DNA of 5,086 bases from an uncultured Eubacteriales bacterium (lineage in GTDB: Bacteria; Bacillota; Clostridia; Peptostreptococcales; Anaerovoracaceae). Positions 1 to 5,086 of the stretch are shown here, piece after piece. Position numbers and translations under genes: made by a program. How positions within the stretch are numbered: position 1 is the first letter of the stretch; each line of letters starts with the position of its first letter. The notes beneath the pieces were generated by a model, which was given only the letters and a program-made list of their open reading frames with translations, was not told the origin of the DNA and did not search any database. Where the stretch lies: positions 1 through 5,086 of the forward strand of contig CAUEYG010000172.1 of assembly GCA_959021945.1 (NCBI GenBank), given 5' to 3'.

Positions 1-41
1 TTGTTCATTTTCTTTCAATTTAGATAATTAATTTGTTCATT
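1..41. repeat. Direct repeat TTGTTCATT, two copies 32 bases apart
   Basis: Exact nine-base copies occur at 1-9 and 33-41. The 32-base period is about three helical turns, which would suit a protein binding one face of the DNA. In such AT-rich sequence, however, chance is a real alternative. Confidence 0.35.
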
Positions 42-66
42 GCTATACTTTTCACAATTGTCAGAG
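1..66. other. AT-rich region downstream of the moeA-PBP fusion; no gene or clear terminator
   Basis: These 66 bases after the TAG of the fusion gene hold no supported coding region and no GC-rich hairpin with a T-tract. The moeA transcript may therefore continue beyond the left edge. Visible items are a direct repeat TTGTTCATT (1-9 and 33-41), an ACAATTGT palindrome (54-61) and an imperfect inverted repeat at 16-35. Confidence 0.5.
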
Positions 67-1971
67 CTATATGTGAATAATAGTTCCTGCATGCTCATAG
101 GAATAGCCCCCTAAGTCATCGAGACGGCTGTGAAATTCTTTGGAGCTAAGGATTTCAATAAACGCTTGAATATGGGGAAGCTGTAAGTATTCTTGGGGAA
201 TAGCAAAGTCATATTCCTCTGGTCCCACAGGAAGAAAGTCCAGGTTCATTGCTTTAGCAGCGGACAGAATTCCCATCCCTGCGTCAGCACCATCGCTTCC
301 AACAGCAGCAGCCACAGCCATATGGGTTGCCGCTTCTCTGTCATAGCCGTTAATCTGCTTCGGGTCAATGCCCAGCTGCTTTAATTGATAATCAAAGAGA
401 ACTCGAGTGCCTGCACCGCGCTGTCGGTTTACATAACGGCATCCCGGCAAATCTTGTATTCCCGTTATTCCCAAAGGGTTTCCTTTTTTCACCATAATCC
501 CCTGGGTTCTACCCACGCCTTTAATCAAAGCCATCTTTTGCTGGCCAAACATTTTCTTCAGATAAGAACAGTTATATTCGCCTGTTTCTTCATCCAGAAG
601 ATGAATAGGGGCCAGATGGGCTTCTCTCCGCTTTAAGGCCATGAGCCCACCCATGCTTCCTACATGAGTGCTGGAAACAAACATTCCCTTGTGACGGTCC
701 GGCATCATATCAGCCGCTACATCTAAGATCAGGTCGTGGCTACCTATAATAACAACTGTATTTTCAACTTCCGACTTCTCCCTGTATAGCTCTACCTGCA
801 CAGGTTCACCTGCTTCTACACCCTCGCTGTTCTGTTCGATTACACAAAATCCATCGGCCCGAACCAGCGACATAGCAGCCCCTGCCCCCCGTGCAAGGGG
901 CGCTGCCACCATTTTATCTCCAACTTTTCCCACTTTGACACGGACATATTCCTTATGCTTTAAGCTGGAAACAAGGCGCTTGGAAATAGAGGCGGTTACC
1001 ATTTCATGGCGTTTTGGAGCCGTTTGCCCCATTAGAGAAAGCACTGGCTCTACAAAATTTTCAAATCCAATATAGGCGGAAACCGGATATCCCGGCAGCC
1101 CAATAACCGGCTTGTCCTTTACCATTGCCAAAATTACCGGCTTACCCGGTTTGATAGCAACTCCATGCACCAAAACGTCTCCCAGCTCTCTGAGCACATG
1201 AACCGTATAATCTTCTGTTCCTGCGCTGGAACCGGCATTGACAATGACCATATCGTATTTTTCAACAGCTGCTGCTATGTTATCTCTGATCTGCTGATAG
1301 TCATCAATGATTGGGGGAAAGCGATATGCTGTTCCTCCTGCTTCGATAACCATATTCTCAAACATCCGGGAGTTGGATTCAATAATGCTGCCGTCTTCCG
1401 GCGTGTCTTCCGGCTCAATGATTTCCGTTCCTGTAGGGAAGATGGCAACTTCCGGCTTTTTTACCACTTCAATCTCAGTAATGCCGGCAGAAAGCAGCAC
1501 TCCCACATCAATCGGGCGAATCCTGTGGCTGCTGGGCAGGATCATTTCACCTGCTACAATATCTTCTCCAATGGGCCGTACATGCTGCCAGGGCGCCGCC
1601 GACGCCATAATCAGAACGCCATCCTCTGTTTCCACCAGATCCTCCGCCATAATAACTGCATCGTAGGGCGGGTGGATAGGATCGCCTGTATCTACCACCA
1701 CATAGTCATCCTTCTCTTTTAAGCACACTGGCGCGGTTTCTGTTGCCGTTTTTGTCCGCTCTGAAACAACTGCGATGCCATCCATGGCAGAAGCGTTAAA
1801 CAAAGGGGAGCAGTATTTTGCGTGCACCGCATGCTTTGTCACACGGTTCAGCGCCGCTGCTGAAGGAATGGTCTCATATTGTATATTGATGGCCTGCTGC
1901 AGTGCTGCCAAATAAAGGGATGCCGCTTCATCAACGGGCTTTGTATCTAAATAAAGATTTCTTTTTGCCAT
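67..1971 (-). CDS. moeA: MoeA molybdopterin molybdenumtransferase fused to a C-terminal PBP-like (COG1910) domain
   Basis: This 634-residue cytoplasmic protein has two parts. Residues 1 to about 400 are a complete MoeA, the enzyme that inserts molybdate (or tungstate) into adenylylated molybdopterin to finish the cofactor. Visible MoeA motifs are SAMDGIAV (61-68), DTGDPIHPPYDAVIMAED (94-111), PTGTEI (179-184), NAGSSAGTEDYT (245-256), IKPGKP (273-278) and GLPGYP (291-296), followed by the C-terminal MoeA domain to about 395. Residues about 405-625 form a periplasmic-binding-protein-like domain of the COG1910/PF12727 type, recognised by GSMGGLMALKRREAHLAPIH (438-457), HLLDEETGEYN (457-467), RTQGIMVKKGNP (488-499) and VNRQRGAGTR (514-523). 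There is no signal peptide, so this domain must work inside the cell, perhaps as an oxyanion sensor or donor (inference). The ATG is preceded by AGAGAGG at 7 bases and lies 12 bases after the upstream moeA, so the two are probably translationally coupled. Oddities are TGTE in place of the usual TGDE and GLPGYP in place of GLPGNP. The same architecture is known in clostridia and methanogens. Confidence 0.93.
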   Translation of the reverse strand: MAKRNLYLDTKPVDEAASLYLAALQQAINIQYETIPSAAALNRVTKHAVHAKYCSPLFNASAMDGIAVVSERTKTATETAPVCLKEKDDYVVVDTGDPIHPPYDAVIMAEDLVETEDGVLIMASAAPWQHVRPIGEDIVAGEMILPSSHRIRPIDVGVLLSAGITEIEVVKKPEVAIFPTGTEIIEPEDTPEDGSIIESNSRMFENMVIEAGGTAYRFPPIIDDYQQIRDNIAAAVEKYDMVIVNAGSSAGTEDYTVHVLRELGDVLVHGVAIKPGKPVILAMVKDKPVIGLPGYPVSAYIGFENFVEPVLSLMGQTAPKRHEMVTASISKRLVSSLKHKEYVRVKVGKVGDKMVAAPLARGAGAAMSLVRADGFCVIEQNSEGVEAGEPVQVELYREKSEVENTVVIIGSHDLILDVAADMMPDRHKGMFVSSTHVGSMGGLMALKRREAHLAPIHLLDEETGEYNCSYLKKMFGQQKMALIKGVGRTQGIMVKKGNPLGITGIQDLPGCRYVNRQRGAGTRVLFDYQLKQLGIDPKQINGYDREAATHMAVAAAVGSDGADAGMGILSAAKAMNLDFLPVGPEEYDFAIPQEYLQLPHIQAFIEILSSKEFHSRLDDLGGYSYEHAGTIIHI

Positions 1972-1978
1972 ATTTTTT

Positions 1979-1985
1979 CCTCTCT
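1979..1985 (-). promoter_or_regulatory. moeA: Ribosome-binding site of the moeA-PBP fusion, overlapping the stop codon of the upstream moeA
   Basis: AGAGAGG on the minus strand sits 7 bases before the ATG at 1971. Its first two bases are the last two bases of the TAG stop codon of the upstream moeA (1986-1984). This arrangement favours reinitiation and coupled synthesis of the two MoeA proteins. Confidence 0.75.
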
Positions 1986-3213
1986 ACAGCAGCACGACGC
2001 GCACAGCTTCGCCTGCTTTTAAACCTTCTTTATTCATGCTAATCATCGTATAGCCGTGTGCACGGGCAAGGGTAGTCATCAGCCCTGATTTTCCCAGAAT
2101 AGGTTTTGCTATATATCCATTTGGGCCATCCTCCAATTCTACTAACAGGCAAGTTGCTTTCCCGGGAGCACTGGCTGCATTGGTTTCCATAAGGGCGACA
2201 GTGTCTTTCGGCGCTTGCTGCTGTGTCATATTTCGGAAAAGCCATACTACTATCAGCTCGAATACAATCATAGCTGCTGCCGGATGTCCCGGAAGTCCAA
2301 CGAGAACAGTTTCCGTTTTTTCATCATAGCCTAAAATTGTAGGCTTGCCTGGTTTTAGGGCAATACCGTGGGTAAACACACCTGGGGTCCCCAACTCGTC
2401 TAGAACAGAGGCAGTATGATCTTTTTCCCCTTGGGAGCTGCCTCCCGACAGTACGACTAGATCACTGTGTTTCATAGCTCCTTTCACTGTCTGCAAGAGC
2501 AATTCCCGGTCATCTTGCAGCACCAGTTTTTCCACGACTTCAAATCCACATTTCTGACTCATAGCTTCCAAGACATATGTGTTAATATCCCGAATCTGGC
2601 CTGGCTCTGGTTTTCTGTCAGCAGCAACCAGTTCATCTCCTGTAGAAATAATGGTGATGGTCCATGGCTTGTACACAGGGACCGTATGGATTCCAGCGGA
2701 AGAGAGCACTCCGATCTCCTGGGGTCTGAGTCTTGTACCCTTTTTTAAAAACAAGTCTTGCTCTTTTATATCCTCACCGATCTGAATAATATTCCTTCCT
2801 GAGGATACCGAATCGTAGACAGCAATACTGGTTTCATCAAAGTTCTCACAGTATTCCACCATGACCATGGCGTCGGCCCCTTCCGGTATCATTCCGCCTG
2901 TTGGAACATAGGAGCACTGGCCTGGCTGTATCATCCGCACGGCTGGAGTTCCAATGGCAATTTTTTCTACAATTTTCAAGAAAACCGGGATGCTTTCTGT
3001 CACCCCTTGCGTATCAGCTGCCCGAACCGCATAACCGTCCACCGTAGATCTTCGGAAATGGGGAATGGGCTCCGGAGAAACAAGATCTGATGCCAAGACG
3101 CGTCCCAAGGCATCCTTTAATGGGATAAATTCAATCAGCATTTTTTTCTCTTTTACTGCATCCTTCAATTTTTCATGAGCTTGTTCAACGGTATCTACTG
3201 TTAATAGGTTCAC
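1984..3213 (-). CDS. moeA: MoeA molybdopterin molybdenumtransferase (stand-alone)
   Basis: This 409-residue protein has the normal length and domain order of MoeA. It catalyses metal insertion into adenylylated molybdopterin, releasing AMP and giving the mature Mo (or W) cofactor in the cytoplasm. Motifs in order are RRSTVDGYAVR (54-64, with the conserved Asp at 59), PTGGMIPEGADAMVMVE (104-120), STGDEL (190-195), SGGSSQGEKDHT (256-267), LKPGKP (286-291) and GLPGHP (306-311). The C-terminal MoeA domain ends in an EGLKAGEAVRVVLL tail. All canonical motifs are intact, unlike the fused paralogue downstream. The start is GTG, chosen because AGGAAGGA (3221-3228) sits 7 bases before it and the N-terminus then aligns with normal MoeA proteins. 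It is the first gene of a two-gene operon behind a strong promoter at 3247-3275. Whether it handles molybdenum or tungsten cannot be told from sequence alone; two moeA copies in archaea and clostridia are often proposed to divide these metals. Confidence 0.95.
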   Translation of the reverse strand: MNLLTVDTVEQAHEKLKDAVKEKKMLIEFIPLKDALGRVLASDLVSPEPIPHFRRSTVDGYAVRAADTQGVTESIPVFLKIVEKIAIGTPAVRMIQPGQCSYVPTGGMIPEGADAMVMVEYCENFDETSIAVYDSVSSGRNIIQIGEDIKEQDLFLKKGTRLRPQEIGVLSSAGIHTVPVYKPWTITIISTGDELVAADRKPEPGQIRDINTYVLEAMSQKCGFEVVEKLVLQDDRELLLQTVKGAMKHSDLVVLSGGSSQGEKDHTASVLDELGTPGVFTHGIALKPGKPTILGYDEKTETVLVGLPGHPAAAMIVFELIVVWLFRNMTQQQAPKDTVALMETNAASAPGKATCLLVELEDGPNGYIAKPILGKSGLMTTLARAHGYTMISMNKEGLKAGEAVRVVLL

Positions 3214-3220
3214 GGTTATT

Positions 3221-3228
3221 TCCTTCCT
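3221..3228 (-). promoter_or_regulatory. moeA: Ribosome-binding site deciding the GTG start of moeA
   Basis: AGGAAGGA on the minus strand lies 7 bases before GTG at 3213. It is the only good Shine-Dalgarno match in the leader and supports the GTG start. Confidence 0.8.
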
Positions 3229-3246
3229 CTCTTGTCATTATCTTTT

Positions 3247-3275
3247 AGCATATCCTTTCCCTTTATTCGTGTCAA
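3247..3275 (-). promoter_or_regulatory. Sigma-A-type promoter of the moeA operon
   Basis: Read on the minus strand there is a perfect -35 box TTGACA (3275-3270), a 17-base spacer and a -10 box TATGCT (3252-3247, four of six consensus bases). Transcription would start near 3240, leaving a leader of about 27 bases before the GTG. That leader is far too short for a molybdenum-cofactor riboswitch, so any regulation is likely by a DNA-binding protein or absent. No clear ModE-like palindrome was found by eye. Confidence 0.75.
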
Positions 3276-3283
3276 CAAAAGCC

Positions 3284-3312
3284 TTTTCTTTGCAATAAAA
3301 ATTTTGTATGAT
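3284..3312 (+). promoter_or_regulatory. Possible promoter of the GIY-YIG gene
   Basis: A -10 box TATGAT (3307-3312, five of six consensus bases) lies about 23 bases before the ATG. The best -35 at a 17-base spacing is TTTTCT (3284-3289), which is weak. If real, this promoter is back to back with the moeA promoter, their -35 boxes only 8 bases apart. Confidence 0.4.
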
Positions 3313-3335
3313 AGTAGCAGAAAGGAATCATTACA

Positions 3336-3602
3336 ATGAACGAGCAAATTTGCGTTTATATTCTAAGGTGCAGCGACCAATCTTTTTATACTGGCTGGAC
3401 CAACGATATCAATAGAAGGCTGACAGCTCATAACAAGGGGGCTGGCGCTAAATACACACGAGGGCGGGGTCCTGTGGAGCTTGTCTATTTGGAGAAACTC
3501 CCTGATAAGTCATCTGCCCTCAAGCGTGAAGCCTTTATCAAGAAACTCAGCCGTTCCCAGAAGGAAGTGCTAATTGCAAAAGCCGGGCTGTGCAACGATT
3601 AA
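3336..3602 (+). CDS. Small GIY-YIG nuclease-family protein (YhbQ/YazA, UPF0213 type)
   Basis: This 88-residue protein is a single GIY-YIG domain and matches the usual length of the COG2827 (UPF0213) family. The two signature strands appear as VYIL (7-10) and FYTGWT (17-22), followed by NDINRRLTAHNKG (23-35) with the conserved Arg and His. Next come AKYTRGRGPVELVY (38-51) and the ALKREAFIKKLSR helix (61-73), where Glu65 is the likely metal-binding residue. The catalytic elements look complete, so an active DNA nuclease is plausible, but the physiological role of these small proteins is poorly defined. The ATG is supported by AAAGGA (3321-3326) 9 bases upstream. The gene is divergent from moeA and convergent with the amidase gene, and appears to be a single-gene transcript. 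Its last six codons and its TAA stop lie inside the terminator hairpin. Nothing links it to a mobile element. Confidence 0.9.
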   Translation: MNEQICVYILRCSDQSFYTGWTNDINRRLTAHNKGAGAKYTRGRGPVELVYLEKLPDKSSALKREAFIKKLSRSQKEVLIAKAGLCND

Positions 3603-3619
3603 GGGTTTCACGGCCCGGC
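3582..3619. terminator. Bidirectional intrinsic terminator between the convergent GIY-YIG and amidase genes
   Basis: GCCGGGCTGTG (3582-3592) pairs with CACGGCCCGGC (3609-3619) as an 11-base-pair stem with one G-U pair. After one mismatch, AAC/GTT add three further pairs, and an 8-base loop closes it. On the plus strand the stem is followed by CTTTTA; on the minus strand the same stem is followed directly by TTTT. It can therefore end both convergent transcripts. The T-tracts are short, so efficiency may be moderate. The 5' arm encodes the end of the GIY-YIG protein and the TAA stop is in the loop. Confidence 0.75.
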
Positions 3620-3630
3620 CTTTTATCTCA

Positions 3631-4287
3631 TCACATCTCCCTTTTCACATCTTTTTTAAACTGCTTCCAAGCATCCGGGTCCTCCACAAAATATTTGGGA
3701 CAGTTTTTTCCCGTAATATCATAATGGCGAATAATGTTATTTTTTCCTAAGTGGAATTCATCACAGAGCCAAGCCGTCAACTTTACTAAAGCGTTATAAG
3801 TTTTGTCGTTGAATTTTCCGCTTTGGTCAGGATGGCATACCTCTATGGATATAGTGTCCGGGTTTCTGTCATTGGAAGCAGAGGATTGCTCATCCAACGG
3901 GATACATTGAATCACTTCCCCTTTTAATCCTACCACAAAATGAGCGCTTACCTGGGATTGACTGGAATTAAAGTAGTTGCGGTTCGCCTTTGCTGTACTG
4001 CCTGGGTTGGCTACATAATGGACAACGATATCATTGACTCGTTTCATCTCTCTTCCAGTCCTGGAATGTCCATCCTGATCAATAAAGTTTTGTTGCACGT
4101 AAGACGGATAATGCAAATTGGATATATCCGCAGCAGCAAAACACCCTCGCAGCATCAGCAGTCCAAGTAGGATTACAACTGCAACCATAATCAAGATCAG
4201 TTTCTTTTTCCGCTGCTCCTGTTGTTTTTTTCTTGTTCTTGTCCTGGTATTTACTTTCTTGTTTCTATAAGTATTCTTCTTAGTCAT
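3631..4287 (-). CDS. Membrane-anchored N-acetylmuramoyl-L-alanine amidase (Amidase_2 / PGRP-like)
   Basis: This 218-residue protein should cleave the bond between N-acetylmuramic acid and L-alanine in peptidoglycan, outside the membrane. Residues 1-29 are strongly basic (14 Lys/Arg). Residues about 30-47 form one hydrophobic segment (LILIMVAVVILLGLLML), giving a type II orientation with the catalytic domain outside. The Amidase_2 fold covers about 84-200: NDIVVHYVANPG (85-96, His90 probable zinc ligand), VSAHFVVG (113-120), ISIEVCHP (146-153) and RHYDITGKNCP (187-197). By comparison with T7 lysozyme, His188 and Cys196 are the other zinc ligands and Lys194 the catalytic lysine. The catalytic set therefore looks complete, and no separate wall-binding repeats are present. 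No other start is possible upstream, because an in-frame TAG lies only three codons before the ATG. No good ribosome-binding site is visible (nearest GAAGG is 15 bases away), and the promoter position suggests a leaderless mRNA. Cys49 after LRG resembles a lipobox poorly. Role could be growth, sporulation or recycling; the sequence does not decide. Confidence 0.9.
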   Translation of the reverse strand: MTKKNTYRNKKVNTRTRTRKKQQEQRKKKLILIMVAVVILLGLLMLRGCFAAADISNLHYPSYVQQNFIDQDGHSRTGREMKRVNDIVVHYVANPGSTAKANRNYFNSSQSQVSAHFVVGLKGEVIQCIPLDEQSSASNDRNPDTISIEVCHPDQSGKFNDKTYNALVKLTAWLCDEFHLGKNNIIRHYDITGKNCPKYFVEDPDAWKQFKKDVKREM

Positions 4288-4293
4288 AGCTTT

Positions 4294-4322
4294 ATTCTAC
4301 GACCTTCGACTTATTTTGACAA
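4294..4322 (-). promoter_or_regulatory. Sigma-A-type promoter of the amidase gene, placed for a leaderless transcript
   Basis: On the minus strand there is TTGTCA (4322-4317, five of six), a 17-base spacer and TAGAAT (4299-4294, five of six). A start point about 7 bases downstream of the -10 box falls on or next to the A of the ATG at 4287. The -35 box lies within a small inverted repeat, TGAC-N6-GTCA (4317-4330). Confidence 0.65.
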
Positions 4323-4366
4323 GCCGGTCAGTGCGCATTTAAACAATTCTTAAGAAGATCGTTATG

Positions 4367-5086
4367 TTACCGCTTATATGCCTTTTCAACATATGGGCTG
4401 GTAGCCGTTTTCAGCATACCGCCGTATCCTACTTTAAAGGACAGTACATCTCCTACTTTATAAGGTGTGTCTGATCCTGTTACATCCAGTATCATATGAT
4501 CTGAGCTGGCGCCCAAAATATCGATTTTCGGGTCCACGGGCTCCATACTCCCCGCATCTGTATCCTGCTGTCCAATTCCAATAATGGCGCGTTTTATAAT
4601 ACCCCGGTCTTCGTAGTAAGGTTTTTGCCCAAAAGCATCAACACCCACTTCGCCGATTGGCAGAGATGGCTTTTCTTTTAGTTCAATGATCTGGGCCTCA
4701 ACAATTAGCGTGTCATCTGTTGTTCCCGGAAGTTTTGCACCGTAAGCTGTATCATTTCCCAGCAGGAAGGCTTCTCCCAGCCTTAGGTTGTTAATTTTTT
4801 CAGGCAGCTCTCCTTTTCCAATCAAGTAGATGGAGCTGGAATTTCCACCGGAAACCATCTGCAGTTTGATTTCAAAGCGAGATTCAATCTTATCTGCCCA
4901 CTCTCCAAGCAAGGACAAGTTGTCATTTTTAGGAATAATGGCCCCATAACAAGTAAGGTTTACAGCATTTCCATAAAGCTGCAGATTTTCCGTTCCTAGA
5001 AACCGGATGACCATATCATAAATATCATCTTCATATTGATAGAAAATCCCTACACTCAAATCGCCCTGATCAATCATAAGACCCAC
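4367..5086 (-). CDS. orr: Ornithine racemase, PLP-dependent (alanine/ornithine racemase family), 5' part missing
   Basis: Only the last 239 residues are in the window; the first visible codon (GTG at 5086) reads as an internal valine, in a VGLMIDQGDL stretch that is normally mid-barrel. A full family member is about 350 residues, so roughly the first 110, including the PLP-binding lysine, lie off the edge. The visible part has the rest of the fold-type III barrel and the C-terminal beta domain. Hallmarks are VNLTCYGAIIPKNDNLS (42-58), the probable PLP-phosphate loop VSGGNSSS (78-85), LRLGEAFLLGNDTAYG (101-116), ELKEKPSLPIGEVGVDAFG (135-153), KPYYED (155-160), IGQQDTD (171-177) and ILGASSDH (190-197). 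From memory these match clostridial ornithine racemase very closely, closer than alanine racemase. The enzyme interconverts L- and D-ornithine and so feeds D-ornithine 4,5-aminomutase in ornithine fermentation. A related amino-acid racemase of the same family is the main alternative. The amidase gene follows 79 bases downstream with its own promoter. Confidence 0.85.
   Translation of the reverse strand: MGLMIDQGDLSVGIFYQYEDDIYDMVIRFLGTENLQLYGNAVNLTCYGAIIPKNDNLSLLGEWADKIESRFEIKLQMVSGGNSSSIYLIGKGELPEKINNLRLGEAFLLGNDTAYGAKLPGTTDDTLIVEAQIIELKEKPSLPIGEVGVDAFGQKPYYEDRGIIKRAIIGIGQQDTDAGSMEPVDPKIDILGASSDHMILDVTGSDTPYKVGDVLSFKVGYGGMLKTATSPYVEKAYKR

Noticed and set aside
1..40. ATG codons on the minus strand at 8 and 40 as the start of a further gene
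   Set aside because: Neither has a Shine-Dalgarno sequence, and the one at 40 stops after six codons; the one at 8 runs off the window after two codons and cannot be judged.
41..49. Extended -10 promoter TGCTATACT on the plus strand
   Set aside because: The -10 match is good, but no convincing -35 box is present and nothing on the plus strand downstream is a gene; it would give only antisense RNA to the moeA-PBP fusion.
1165..1722. A 185-codon open frame on the plus strand opposite the moeA-PBP fusion
   Set aside because: It lies wholly antisense to a clear MoeA domain, has a composition rich in Cys, His and Asn typical of a shadow frame, and matches no family I recognise.
2467..2785. Plus-strand open frames opposite moeA
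   Set aside because: They are antisense to conserved MoeA motifs, without recognisable domains.
3214..3246. Molybdenum-cofactor (Moco) riboswitch upstream of moeA
   Set aside because: The predicted leader is only about 27 bases, far shorter than the Moco RNA motif, and no suitable structure is present.
4129..4150. Lipoprotein signal (lipobox) in the amidase around LRGC, Cys49
   Set aside because: Arg at the -2 position does not fit a lipobox, and the basic N-terminal region of about 30 residues is too long; a simple transmembrane anchor fits better.
4341..4363. Terminator for orr: weak hairpin (arms 4358-4363 and 4342-4347) including a TTCTTAAGAA palindrome
   Set aside because: The stem is six AT-rich pairs with one G-U and no proper T-tract follows, so efficient termination is doubtful and read-through into the amidase gene is possible.

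Overview
The window looks like a chromosomal segment of an anaerobic Gram-positive bacterium of the class Clostridia, most likely an amino-acid fermenter. Three things suggest this. The gene at the right edge closely resembles ornithine racemase of the D-ornithine fermentation pathway. The ribosome-binding sites and sigma-A-type promoters are of Firmicutes style. A MoeA protein fused to a periplasmic-binding-protein-like domain is typical of clostridia and archaea. Base composition is moderate, with AT-rich intergenic gaps. I see no insertion sequence, CRISPR array, tRNA or rRNA.

Layout from left to right: (1) positions 1-66, an AT-rich tail with no gene; (2) a two-gene molybdenum/tungsten cofactor operon on the minus strand, transcribed right to left, with a stand-alone moeA (3213 to 1984) followed 12 bases later by a moeA-PBP fusion (1971 to 67); (3) a short divergent promoter region (3214-3335); (4) a small GIY-YIG nuclease-family gene on the plus strand (3336-3602), whose 3' end is built into a hairpin that probably terminates transcription on both strands; (5) a membrane-anchored N-acetylmuramoyl-L-alanine amidase on the minus strand (4287 to 3631), convergent with the GIY-YIG gene; (6) the C-terminal two thirds of an ornithine racemase (orr) on the minus strand, running off the right edge.

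The two MoeA proteins should act at the last step of molybdenum (or tungsten) cofactor synthesis, metal insertion into adenylylated molybdopterin. They are tightly coupled behind one strong promoter. The other three genes have no evident functional link to them. Orr would supply D-ornithine to ornithine aminomutase, whose genes may lie beyond the right edge. The amidase is a surface cell-wall hydrolase. The GIY-YIG protein is a small putative nuclease of unknown role.

No clear novel multi-gene system is visible. The points most worth a second look are a probable leaderless mRNA for the amidase, the tandem plain and PBP-fused moeA pair with motif drift in the fused copy, and the terminator that contains the stop codon of the GIY-YIG gene.
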